Shown one piece after another: positions 36,145 to 46,860 of a DNA stretch of 64,000 bases. Where the stretch lies: contig JAIFAC010000222.1 in NCBI GenBank assembly GCA_026545765.1, positions 62,001-126,000 on the forward strand. The letters are read 5' to 3'. Every line of letters begins with the position of its first letter. Within the stretch, counting starts at the first letter, position 1. Below the pieces are notes generated by a model that was not told the DNA's origin, made no database searches, and saw only the letters and a list, made by a program, of their open reading frames with translations. Origin of the DNA: Plantago major. Its lineage: Eukaryota; Streptophyta; Magnoliopsida; Lamiales; Plantaginaceae. A program made the translations under genes and the position numbers.

Positions 36145-36958
36145 ATCAGGCGGATCCAGAAGGGCCACCACCGAAGTGCTGCTCCCAGAAATCCTGCTGC
36201 GCCTTCCAGAGTGCCTCCTGCCTCTCCAAGCGCTCAAGCTCACGCTGCTCCCTAGCTTCAGCCCTCCTATCTCTCTCCTCCTGTCACCGGTAGTGATCCT
36301 CGATGCGGGAGTACTGATCCTCAATCCGGGCATATTGTGTTCCTGCCCACTCCTGAAACTGTGCTTGCATCTGCTCGAAGTAATGCTGCAAGTCAAAAAA
36401 ACCAGGTGGAGCGGGCTGCTCTGCAGTGTCATCGGCACCCCGGATAGGAGTGGGATGACGGCCGAGGTTGACCTTGGTGCTAGCGGATTTCAGAGCTCCT
36501 TTGGGTTTCTCGGAGCCCTGAATACCGGGAACATTGAAGGACTGGCACATGTTGGTAATAAGGCATGGAAAACCGAGGAGAATGCCTTTAGCCTTCGGGG
36601 CGGTGAGCCTCGCCATAATGATATACTGGGTGTCAACAAGCACATCCATGATCGCTCGAATAAGGTGGGCTGTGGGAGGGGTCAGGGTGGTAAAATGTGA
36701 GTTGGGGGTCACATTATACTGTACCAGATGTTGCCAGAGGCGAACCTCTGGCTTGAGGAAGTGAGTGGCTATGGTGGTTTTGGTCCTGTGGTCCTCCAGA
36801 TCGGTACCGGTGGATACAAACTTCGGCTAAGTCCTATCAAGCGCGGTTGTGAAAATTATCGCCCGATGTTGTACCGATCGTCTTCCTTGGAACATCACGG
36901 GTATGGGAATTCTGGATACTCCTAGGTGAGCTGGATCTTGACAAGAATCATCATCCTT
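36145..36958 (-). pseudogene. G2 second ORF, C-terminal part (plant transposon-protein type)
   Basis: Continues the ORF that starts at 54094 and is interrupted by Sirevirus A. Readable parts include THFLKPEVRLWQHLVQYNVT, HLIRAIMDVLVDTQYIIMA and GFPCLITNMCQSFNVPG. This resembles the 'putative plant transposon protein' family (Pfam Transposase_32-like), recognised by pattern only. The C-terminus is a charged helix, EREQ/RLERQEALW-like, ending at the stop 36145-36147. There is one in-frame stop at 36281-36283 and another near 36830. The family's biochemical role is not known; it recurs as a second ORF in plant retroelements. Confidence 0.6.
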
Positions 36959-38675
36959 TGTTGGTCCAGATAACGGCAAAGTAAAAGACTTGAGGGGGGG
37001 GGGTGAATAATCTTTTAAAACTTTTGTCGATAAAAACTATTTCTCAGATATCTGAATAGATGATATCTGAATAGATATCTGATACTTAGAATCAGAGCGC
37101 AGAAGACTTAGTAAAGATAAGTGCAGAAACAGTTAAAGTGTGTGTGTGTGTTGCTGAAATGTAAATACAGAAAGGTAAATAACACAGCAAGTATAGTGGT
37201 ATCTGGAGGTGGCGTAATCCTCGACTAATCCACTTGATCTACGAGACCTAGAATTCACTAGAAAGATAATTGAGTTCACCTTACAATAAACCTATTCTAA
37301 GATTCTTAACAATTGGTTCCCGACCAAATGTTCCCCACAGTTGTTCCCGGCTTTCCTGACCAGTACTTCCTGTACTCAGAAACCTTTTTGAGTTATTCCC
37401 TAGCATCCCAAGCTAAGTACTTCCTATACTCAATAACCTTGGAGTTATTCCCTAGTTTCCCAAATCAAGTACTTCCTATACTCCGGTAACTTTGGAGTTA
37501 TTCACGATTTTCAAACTAAGTACTTCACATCTCCACGCTTGATTATGGTGTTGGTTTGAGTTGTCGAGATGAGCTTCTTTAATAACTTATTGATTATTGA
37601 GATAGCTCTGTGAATCAATATACTTAATACACTTTTCAATGTATGGTATCTTGTTCTTTTCTTGGCCAGTCTTAGATAAATGTTCAAGAGAATGAATCTC
37701 AGATACTTGATTTTTCGTTTCAACTCTTTCACAGATAGCTATGCTTGTTTAGGATCAGGACACTTAGAACTTCAGTGTTACTCAAGATCAAAAGCTTTGG
37801 TCGCAACAGAAAGCTTTGAGGATAAGTAAGTTGCTTTGAGAGAGTAAGATGTTCAGCGTTTTCAAAGTAAATCGTGTGTCTTGTGTGTCCTCTCAAGCAG
37901 TCTAAGTGTTGATATTTATAGATGAATTTGAGTGCCGTTTGAATAGTATCCGTTAGGCTCAAATTTAAACTATTGATATCTGTATAATCTTTGTAGAGTT
38001 TTGTCTTCTTCTTGAAAGTTGCTTTTATTCAGACATCTCTGTCCGTGCATTAAATGCATTGTACTATACTTTTTGTCCTGTTGTGCCAACGGAACTATGC
38101 TTTGTATCAGAGACTAGTGTTATCTGATTCTTTGCACGTCCTTATCTTCAATCTTCATATACCACTTATATTGAAACAATTTTGTTTGCAATATATATAT
38201 ATTTCTTTTTCAGAAATGTGGTTAAAGCTCAAGGTATCTGAGAATAGATATCTGTGGACACTTTCCTTATTTTCAGATAGGCCCTTTATTTCTCAGATAT
38301 CTCTTGTGACACAGTTTGTTTGAAACTATTCGTGTCTTCAAGATATGTCAGCTAAAATATCTGAACAGATTTGACAATCTTGTGCGATTTCTTCAAGTCT
38401 TCAATGTCGTTGAGCTTGTTACCTTGGATGTCTTCTTCTTGGTCTTCTCTTCATAAAAATAAAAATTACATTTTGAGACCTAACATCCTATACAAGATTA
38501 GCTAGACTATCATATTTAGTGAGTTTCCTCTCTTACAATGTTCAAGTGAACCAAGAGTACTAATCACCTTTCTGAGACTAAGATAAGTCATCATGTTGCT
38601 GATCAAAATCTAAACAGATATTTCTAACAAAATATCTAACAAATTTCCTAACAAATTTCGACAAATTTCCCAACA
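36959..38675 (-). repeat. LTR3: 3' LTR of Sirevirus A
   Basis: 1,717 bp, TGTTGGTCCAGATAACGG on the left to CCCAACA on the right, followed by AATTTCCCCCTTTTG. A TATA box lies at 37911-37921. Confidence 0.9.
37911..37921 (-). promoter_or_regulatory. TATA box in LTR3
   Basis: Minus CTATAAATATC, conserved in the four LTRs. Confidence 0.55.
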
Positions 38676-38680
38676 AATTT

Positions 38681-38689
38681 CCCCCTTTT
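38681..38689 (-). other. polypurine tract of Sirevirus A
   Basis: Minus AAAAGGGGG next to LTR3. Confidence 0.7.
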
Positions 38690-41600
38690 GATCGATCAGC
38701 GATGACTATCTTACCTATTACAAATCTGGATGAGTGAACAATCCAACACTTAATCTTTTCTTAAGATCTTCAAATTATTTAATTAAGTGCAGAAAGTAGA
38801 CATCAACCAAATCACAAGGTGTGATCTTTGCTGATAAGTTATCTTTTATAGAATATTATCTGAGAGTAAGTTCTTGGATAAGTTACAAGAGATTACGAGA
38901 TAACTTCAATACATAGAACAAGTTTGGCTCGATCGGCAAAAATACAAAAACTACATAGTAAATTAGGACAACGGGAGTAACCAAGCTCAAGTAAACATCC
39001 TAATAAACTAGTCTTCAAGTCTTCAATCTCTTCAAGTCTTCAAGCTATTTTACGTAGATCGATGCAAATTTCCTATCTCGAACCTTTTGATGTCATCGAA
39101 TAGTCATAGAAGAGTTACGGCGAGCATCTACGTGTCTGGCAAATCCAGACCTCTTTGTAGGTTTTGGTAGGATTTTCTTGACAAAATGTTTGACCCAGAT
39201 ACTTTCCCCACTTCGGGCATGCTCTATTACGATGTCGAAAGCTTGAAGTATTAGTAGATAATCTTGGATATCCGATGTCACCCTTGTATTGATCTTCAGT
39301 TAGATAGAACGATTCATAGGGTTCTACAGCGAGTCTTGCTCTTGTGCCTGTTCCTGTGATATTCAGAATTCTGTGCACATCATCTGGCTTTCCATATGGA
39401 CATTCATCAGAGAGGTCCTTTCTCATGGCTTCAATTCTCTTGACAACTTCAAAATCCAACCAGGCTTTAATGTGATTGGTGTTGATCAAGGTTGGCTTAT
39501 CTTTTCTCCATGCCATAAGTTGTTTATGGATTGGTTCTGGAAATCTTGAATTTACCAATAGATGCTTAAGTTCGAATCGATAGCCATTTTCGATTAATGC
39601 ACACAGTGAGCGGAGGAATCATTGTCATACTTCACATACTCTATTTTGGCTTCTTCTGGCCTGAGTGGAAGTTGACTTTGTCTTTGCTCAGCTCTCAGTC
39701 TGTTCCTTCTCTGTCTTGAATTCTCTTTGGGGTTGTTGCTTGAAGAACAACCACCCTGGATAGACATGGTATTTCCAGAGGGTGTTTTAGCTGCTAGGGG
39801 CTTTGCAGCTATGGGCTCAGTTAGGCTTTCAATTTTCCTTTTTCTGTGAAGAGGAGCTTCATCTTCATCAGTTTCCTCATCATCATCAAGATTAGATCTT
39901 GTGAGAGTTTTACAGCCTTCTTCATTGCCCAAGGACTTGATTTGACCTTCTTCTTCTTCTTCAGAAGATTCATCAATCCCTTTAACTTGTCTTCTCCTTG
40001 GAGCCTTGGTCCTTGTTATCATTTTAGTTCCTTGATGGGTTTACGGGAGGCGGCTACTATTTACCAAGCGACTTGGCAGGAGGGTTCATTGATTACGAGT
40101 GGTGGTGGGAAGTTTTCATGTTTCTTCTTCCTTTAAAGGTCGCTTTGACTCAGTTCTTCTTGTTTTCTTCTCCTTCTTCCCATTCCCCGACTTTGAGGTC
40201 CGGTTGTACATTCTTTCCCCCTTAGTCATTGTTGGCTGACTCAGTCTCATAAAGGAATCTGAGAGAGAGTTAAAATTCCCTTGTAAATAATTATAGGCAG
40301 TGACCAACCTCTGAAGTTCGGCTTTGAGCTCCTGATTTTGCTTGATAAGTCCATTGTCCTTATCGGAGCTCTTGATGGGCTAGGATGGCATCTGCTTTTC
40401 GGTATGTAACTTGCCTCTTGGAAGCTTTTTTGACTAAAGGCATCATCGTCCTTATCATTCCCAGATCTTTCGAGAAATGACTATGCTAGTTGTTCTCGAG
40501 TGATGAGCTCGATGAACTTTCTCATTCGAGAGGGCGGCGATTACTTCCTTGTTTGTGAAGACATCTCCTTTTGGATGAGCGATTACTTGACATACATTCA
40601 TGTATTCATGGGAGTGGGCGTTTGGCGGTTGTTGAATATTGTAGGAGCAATCGACTTCCTTTTCAAGTGAGAAACCGCTAAATGTTCATTGCGGTGCTCT
40701 GCCAATCTTGTCTTCTTCATCATCGAGTAATCCCGATGATCTTCATCCTCTTGGACATTTTCATCGATTGTATCGAGTCCGGCAACCATCTCGAGATTGG
40801 TTTCTTTCCTTTACGGGAGGAGGATGGTACTTCTTTTGAAGATGATCGACCTTAGCATCATGCTTGACTTGATACTTCTTGATGTCGAGTTCTTTGGTGA
40901 TATCATGCCTGACATCCGTAGCTCTTTAACCTCGAGTAAGCAACCATTTCTTGTAAGTATTGATGTTGTAGTTGATCAAGCTTGTCTCTGGATTTAGCTA
41001 TTTGATCTTCGATTGAAGATGGAATGTTGTTCTTCTTCAACGGTTATGCGAGTTGGCGGTCTGGTTTGAGTGTTTAATATTTTACGATCGGTTTCTTGAG
41101 CTCGACTACTTGTTCGGTAATGGCGTGTTGGTTAGAAGATGGATGAGTAGATTTCTGAGGAGATGGAGACGGAGATTTCTGTGAAGGCTTCTCAGTGTGC
41201 TTTTCAGCAGCTGAGGCATCATTTCTTAATGAAATTCCTCCGGTCCCTGGTGCAGGGGCATCATCATCATCCTTTTTGTCTGTGTCATCCTTTTGGTGAT
41301 GGTCAGTGGGAGGTTCATCGAAGTCATTTTCGTTTATCTCTTCCTCCTCATCATCTTCAGATACAAGATTGATCACTTCAGGAATAGTGATCTTCTGCCC
41401 ATTGACCTCTTCTTGTTCAGAAGGTATAAATTGCAGAGTTTGGGGCAGGACTTGCTTAAATGCCATTTGTAATCTTGTCTGACCATCTGCCTGTTCAAAG
41501 GCTTGTATCAAACTGTGCGCCACTTCTCTGGAGAAATCCTTATGCAATAGAGTCGCAACTGTGTATTGTTCGGTAGGGAACATTGCATGGATGTATGTCT

Positions 41601-41787
41601 CCAAGTCAAGAGCTCGTGCTCGTCTGTTTGGTTGATCTGTGATTCTCAATATTTCAGAGAGATCAGAGCACCTTAACCTTTGCCATTTCTTGAAGCATTT
41701 AATGTTCTTGGGCAAGGTGTGAGCTTTGAAGAAGGGAAGTAGGTCCCTTGTCTCAACATTGGGAGACCTTTCGGCACTTGTTTGAGC

Positions 41788-41865
41788 CTGAAAGAAAGAG
41801 TTTCGAGTGAGCTTCAAAACTTTTGTAGATATCTGAGTAGAAGTGTAGTTTAGTTTCTGAGTTAC
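41788..41865 (-). other. intron 5, env-like gene of A
   Basis: 78 bp, ACTCAG|GTAACTCAG to TTTCTTTCAG|GCTCAAAC; phase 0; same length in B and D. Confidence 0.8.
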
Positions 41866-41982
41866 CTGAGTTAGTACTTCAGGCTCAGAGACTTGTGCTA
41901 CTGAGACAATTGGTGTCTCAGATATCTTGTTGTGAGGTGGAGACTTAGAAGTCTGGTCCTCATCAACCTTTCTTTCTTGAAC

Positions 41983-42075
41983 CTGAGAATCAAGAAGAAT
42001 ACAATACTTAGGAAATTGTTTGAAAGAAACTGTTCATAAATATGCTTTTAATGAATTCTGATTTTTGCTAGTTAC
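41983..42075 (-). other. intron 4, env-like gene of A
   Basis: 93 bp, GAGGAA|GTAACTAGC to GATTCTCAG|GTTCAAG. B has the stronger donor GTGGAA|GTAAGT (33174). The following exon is 117 bp (39 codons). Confidence 0.65.
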
Positions 42076-42215
42076 TTCCTCAAAGGAAGCTCGAGTCATT
42101 TTCTCGAAACTTTTTGGTTTACGGTGTTCTTCAGTGATGTTACCTTGGGGCTTCATCAATTTCCATTGATCTGAGGATGTCATAACTTTGTCCCGTGCAT
42201 TTCTACTTGATTGAT

Positions 42216-42306
42216 CTGTGAGTAGAAAGTATTGAATATTTTTAGAAGAGATATAAGATAACCCAAGATGAAGAATACTTATCACTTGATTCACATATAT
42301 ATATAC
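42216..42306 (-). other. intron 3, env-like gene of A
   Basis: 91 bp, ATGAAG|GTATATATA to CTACTCACAG|ATCAATC; equivalent to 1408-1491 in D. Confidence 0.7.
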
Positions 42307-42408
42307 CTTCATGCTAGAAGTCTCAGTGATGTGTTCTTTAGAAACCTTGTTGGTCTCTGGGTTTGTCTCTGGCATTTCTGCCTTATCTTCTTCCATCTCA
42401 GTTGGGGC

Positions 42409-42487
42409 CTGTAAGAAACATTTATTTCAATGATTAAGCACATAAACTTATAACTGAAGAAGTGTTATCTTAAGAATCCATTATTAC
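42409..42487 (-). other. intron 2, env-like gene of A
   Basis: 79 bp, TCACAG|GTAATAATGG to TTTCTTACAG|GCCCCAAC. The flanking exons are 108 bp and 102 bp, both whole codons. Confidence 0.8.
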
Positions 42488-42595
42488 CTGTGACACAGGC
42501 TCAGATGTCTTAAGAGGCGAGGTTGAGGAAACCTCCTTCTCAGTTTCTGAGGTAAGCTTTTCAGCTTCCTCTTGTTTGTGTGCTTCTAACTCAGC

Positions 42596-42676
42596 CTGTA
42601 ACAAAGAATTTTTATAAATGACAAGATGTACAAGCATAAAAAATTTCACAAGATAAGAGTTAAACCGGTCAGCTAC
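42596..42676 (-). other. intron 1, env-like gene of A
   Basis: 81 bp, ACTCAG|GTAGCTGACC to TTTGTTACAG|GCTGAGTT; phase 0. Confidence 0.8.
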
Positions 42677-44539
42677 CTGAGTAGTTTCAGGCTGATTGGT
42701 CTCTGGAACTTGTGACCTTTCTATACTTTGGTCTTCTTGTCCCAGTGCAGTTTCTTTGCTTGAAGTTTCTGGTACTTCACACCTTTCACAGTATGCAACT
42801 CGGTTGCCTCCAGTTGATCATTCTGAGTAGATGTCTCAGTTTGATCCCTCTCATTGAGTTGGGGAACCTGCTCTTTTGCAAGATTTTCTTCAGCATACTG
42901 CATTGCTGGTAATTCGAAATGGAGTTCATTTACCATTTCATCAACCACTTGTGGCTGTTGTGGTTGTTGTGGTTGTGGTTGTTGTGGTTGTCTGGAAGCA
43001 GAGGATTGGTCAGTAGAATGTTCTTCCAGATTTTTAGTTGTGGCGTTTCCATCAGCATCCGCCAGTACTAAAATACCACTCATCAGGGCTTTTTGAAGTT
43101 GTGCAAGAGAAATATTCCCTGATGATGTGTTTGCAACAACCTTTGCTATAGGTTGACAACTTTGTGGTGTAGGTTCTTCTTGGATACCTTATCACGATTC
43201 TTGTTTGATAACCTTAGCCCTCTTTGTTCTTTCTAAGACTTGAGAGATGACTAGTTCATCATCTTCATCGTCGAGCTCTCATCGGCATTGGGCCAGTTGG
43301 TCCATTATTCCTGCGATTTACTGCGGATGGGGCTTGGTGTTTTCACCACTTTTGGCGGCATTTATGAGTTCATCGGCAAGGCTTTACGCATTAGTCGTAA
43401 CATTTAAAGCACTTTCTCTTCGGAGTCTACTTGTTGATAGTTGATAACTCTTTTGCGGCATTGATGATTTCATACGCCTTTATCGATTCATCGGCAATAC
43501 TGCGGATATGTCGAGAATCGACAACCTCTTTGGGTGTGTCTTGATTTTGCCGGACTTCTTTCTTGAAGTTACGGGCTTCTTGGTCTCAACCTTTTCTTGA
43601 GATACCTTTGGACTTTTCGCTTCTTAGAACCTTTACGAGACCCGGTAACCTTTTTCATCAAGTTTGTATACTCATATTTGTAGAGTAGTTCTTGTTGGCT
43701 ATTTCGGCCGTCTCTCTAGCTCGATACCAAGCTTTTCCGACCACTAGCATATTTTGGACCATATCCTCGGTGGCCTTTGGCTCGCTAGTCCTTTGGTAAT
43801 CTTAGGCTCGAAGCCTTGAATCTTCTTCACAAACTTGAAGGCATACTTTCCCGGTTAAAGGGTTTTCCGACCTTTTGTCTTGTTGATTCGGCAAGAACAT
43901 CATCATCCACCGTTCTTGGCTTATCGGTGACACCTCCTTGTAGACCATCAAAGCATCATGAAGAATGCAAGCGGTACATCGGTGAACCAGCGGATGTCGG
44001 TTGGGATGTCGACAAGCTTGAACTCGGTGGGTGTATCGATTTTCAAGATCACACACGTCACTGTACAGTTCTTTAACACCTTCAAGGAGTTCATCATCCT
44101 TGGTGTTTATTTCAAAATCCTTTCCAAGATTTTGAAACTCAAACAACTTACAGAAAGTTGTTAAGTCTAGAAGGATTTCCTTTCCTTGGGTGAGGTTTTA
44201 ACGAGACACTATTTGGTGCCTCTGAAACGAAATAATCACAGGTTGTTGAAGAATTCCAACACATCGGTGATGAAATTCCACTAGGCGGCGGATAGAAAGC
44301 CCTTGATTTGTGCCTTTTCAAGCATGTCAAGAATTAGCTTTACGTAAGCAGTTCTCTATTCGGTAGTGAGGTATTCCTCGACCATGGCACCACCCAAATC
44401 ATTACGTGATTTGAAGTCAATGGTCGGGATTAAAATCTCCTACCGATCGGTTGTTCACAATAACCAACTCTGGTGCTTGCTTTTCAGCAGTACTAGTGGA
44501 GGATTGAGATTTCAGTGTAGTTGAACTTTTAGGGGCCAT

Positions 44540-45290
44540 CTCTTTATATAGTGTAGGGATTTGAAATTGGTGTTTGAAAGAGATTTGATTTAGTAATTCT
44601 TTGCAGAAAAACTTAATCTTGATTTGCGAGAGATTGTAGAAGGTTTTGCGAGAGAATCGAGAAGGATTTGCTATTTTTGTGCAAGATGAGTTTTGGATTA
44701 GGCAAAAGTGATTTCCTATGCCAAAATCCTATATATATAGCGGTTGAATCCCAGCAGACAAATACATACAAATTGATTTTTGTGTATGCGTATACGTGAT
44801 TTATGTGGCGTGAGCAAAAGCTAGTTCGGCATTAAATGCTTAGTGGGCCGTATACGAATTTCAAGTCCACTATTTCTTGTGAATTAATTTCCACCGTCTG
44901 GATCAATGGCTTAATTTCATCAAGGGTCACCATTGCTTCTTCAGCAATGATCACAATCAACAAGTGTAATTGTGCCCATTTAATGAATTTTGGCGCATAG
45001 CTTTCTGAATCACGTTTTTGTATGACCAAGAACATTGTTTGCATCTGAATCTGTCTTATACTTAGGATTTTTCCAAGTTTTCATCAAGATAGAAATAATC
45101 TGAGTTTCAAGAGAGTAGTTATTTGCAGATAGTTATACTATTCTCTTTTGTGTTCCCGTTTATAGAGTGATTCGGATATCGAGTTCCGTCTCGGAGATCT
45201 TAAGCTATCTTTTGCTTTTAGCCTTTTGACTTACGGATACCCATTCAGTTTCTCTTTTCTCTTCTCTGGATACCGTTCGGGATACCTCTT
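44540..45290 (-). promoter_or_regulatory. intergenic region before env-like gene, with TATA box
   Basis: About 750 bp between RNase H and the env-like ATG. The minus strand has CTATATATATAGG at 44728-44740, roughly 190 bp upstream of the ATG, a normal spacing for a plant core promoter plus 5' UTR. A second TATATAAAG at 44543-44551 is too close to the ATG to serve it. An independent transcription unit is inferred; a splice from the LTR leader is the alternative. Confidence 0.5.
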
Positions 45291-46860
45291 CTCTGGATGC
45301 CGTTCGGATACGAACTCTTCGGTTCATTGGTAGTTCCATTAGTCAAGACTATGTCTTAAGGCTAGAATCTACTTTCTTGTAGTGGCTTAGTGAAGATATA
45401 CGCAAGTTGGTCTTGATGCCAATCTTGAGTATATCTATATTGCCCTTTTCAACATGGTCTCGATGAAGTGATGTCTAACATCAATGTGCTTTGTTACGGC
45501 ATGAAATTTAGGATTACGTGTAATGTCATAATAGCACTTGTGTTGTCACGAGAAAATGGGAGTTTTCTTCTCATCGAGTCCATAGTCTTTAAGTTGTTCT
45601 TTGTATCCACGAATTTGTGTTGCACAACAACCGGACAATATATTCAGCCTCTGTGGTAGAAGTTGCAATTGAGTTTTGCTTCTTGCTAAACCATGAGATA
45701 AGTCTAGTACCCGGCCAAGTTCACGAGGTGCTTTTCCTATCAGCGATGATCTAGCATAATCGGCGTCAAGTACCCAGCTAAACTCAATCCACTTTCTTTA
45801 GGATACCACAATCCTACATCTCTTGTACCCTTTACATACCTTAATATTTTCATAGCAATGTTGTAGTGTGTTTGCATTGGATTTATGCAATCTAGCACAT
45901 ACTCAGCGGCATATTGAATATCGGTCTACTTGCAGTGAGGTAAAGTAGTGAACCTATCAATTTCCTATACTTATGTTCTTCAACACTCTTATCTGATTCA
46001 GTGTAGGTCATTTTGGTTCCAATGCTCATAGGTATCTTAGCATTCTTTTCAGAAGGCTTAAGATTGAATTTTGTGAGCATATCTTTTGCATACTTTGTTT
46101 GACTAATGAATATTCCATCATTGAGTTGCTTGACTTGCAATCCGAGGAAGTAATTCATTTCTCCCATCATGCTCATCTCAAACTTGCTTTTCATGAGATT
46201 TGCAAAGTCATTACAAAGTTGCTTGTCCTTAGATCCAAATATGATGTCATCAACATATACTTGAACTAAGAGTAGTTTCCCGTCATGATTTAAGGTAAAT
46301 AAAGTTTTATCAACTTCACCTTTCTTGAAACCACTTTCCAGAAGGTACTTAGCCAAAGTGTCATACCATGCTCTTGGAGCCTGTTTTAGTCCATACAGAG
46401 CTTTCTGTACTTTATAGACCATTTTACTTTCTGAGGAAACTTCAAAGCCAGGTGGTTGCTCAACATAAACTTCTTCTGCAAGTTCACCGTTTAAGAATGC
46501 ACTTTTGACATCCATCTGATAAACTTTGAAATCTTTATGAAATTTGCAAAGGCTAGAAAAGTCTTATTGCATCAATCGCAAGCTGGTGCATATGACTCGT
46601 CAAAGTCTAAGCCTTGATGCAGGTAAATCCTTAGCGACCAATCTTGCTTTGTTTACGGTTATTTCACGATTCATTCATCTTGTTTACGAAAACCCATTTA
46701 GTTCCAATCACGGATATTCCTTCTATAAATGGAACTAGTTTAGGACTTTGTTTCTCTCAAATTGATCGACTCTTCTTGCATTGCGAGATCGATCTTGGTC
46801 TCTAATGCTTCTTCTATATTTTAGGTTCAATATTGAGATGAAACATCGAAGAAGAGTTAG
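45290..46860 (-). pseudogene. reverse transcriptase (RVT_2) and RNase H of Sirevirus A
   Basis: A long open frame at 45892-46515 covers most of the copia [38 protein letters not shown], the catalytic YVDD (residues 87-90, codons 46246-46257), NYFLGLQVKQLNDGIFISQT, and RKLIGSLLYLTASRP. The frame breaks just after, where a CAG-type site is altered. RNase H follows in fragments (DNTSAI near 45540, IFTKPLQESRF near 45400). The N-terminal RT part (46540-46860) is frame-broken. Fuller RT and RNase H frames exist in copy B at 60775-61791. Confidence 0.8.

Larger units (their letters stand above)
39057..44539 (-). pseudogene. env-like gene of Sirevirus A, about 5.5 kb with five introns
   Basis: Start ATG at 44537-44539 (MAPKSSTTLKSQ). 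Blocks in order: N-terminal part (43800-44539), DELI/Ala repeats (43250-43510), Gln/Pro repeat (42945-42995), small phase-0 exons between introns 1-5 (41866-42595), acidic exon (41100-41787), Lys/Ser linker (40600-41050), coiled segment LIKQNQELKAELQRLVTAYN (about 40300), basic/acidic segment (39594-40022, with HRKRKIESL), and C-terminal domain (39057-39558; contains LMAWRKDKPTLINTNHIKAW and DECPYGKPDDVHRILNITG). No signal peptide or membrane helix is visible. It is broken mostly in patches at 40020-41080 and 43150-44470. Role unknown. Confidence 0.7.

Noticed and set aside
36176..36700. 174-codon plus-strand ORF
   Set aside because: Antisense to the G2 second ORF, which has the better pattern match and continues across Sirevirus A.
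37729..37962. 77-codon ORF conserved in LTR3 and LTR4 (also 52799-53032)
   Set aside because: Its conservation is explained by the two LTRs being copies of each other. It is not open in LTR1 or LTR2 and overlaps the TATA box.
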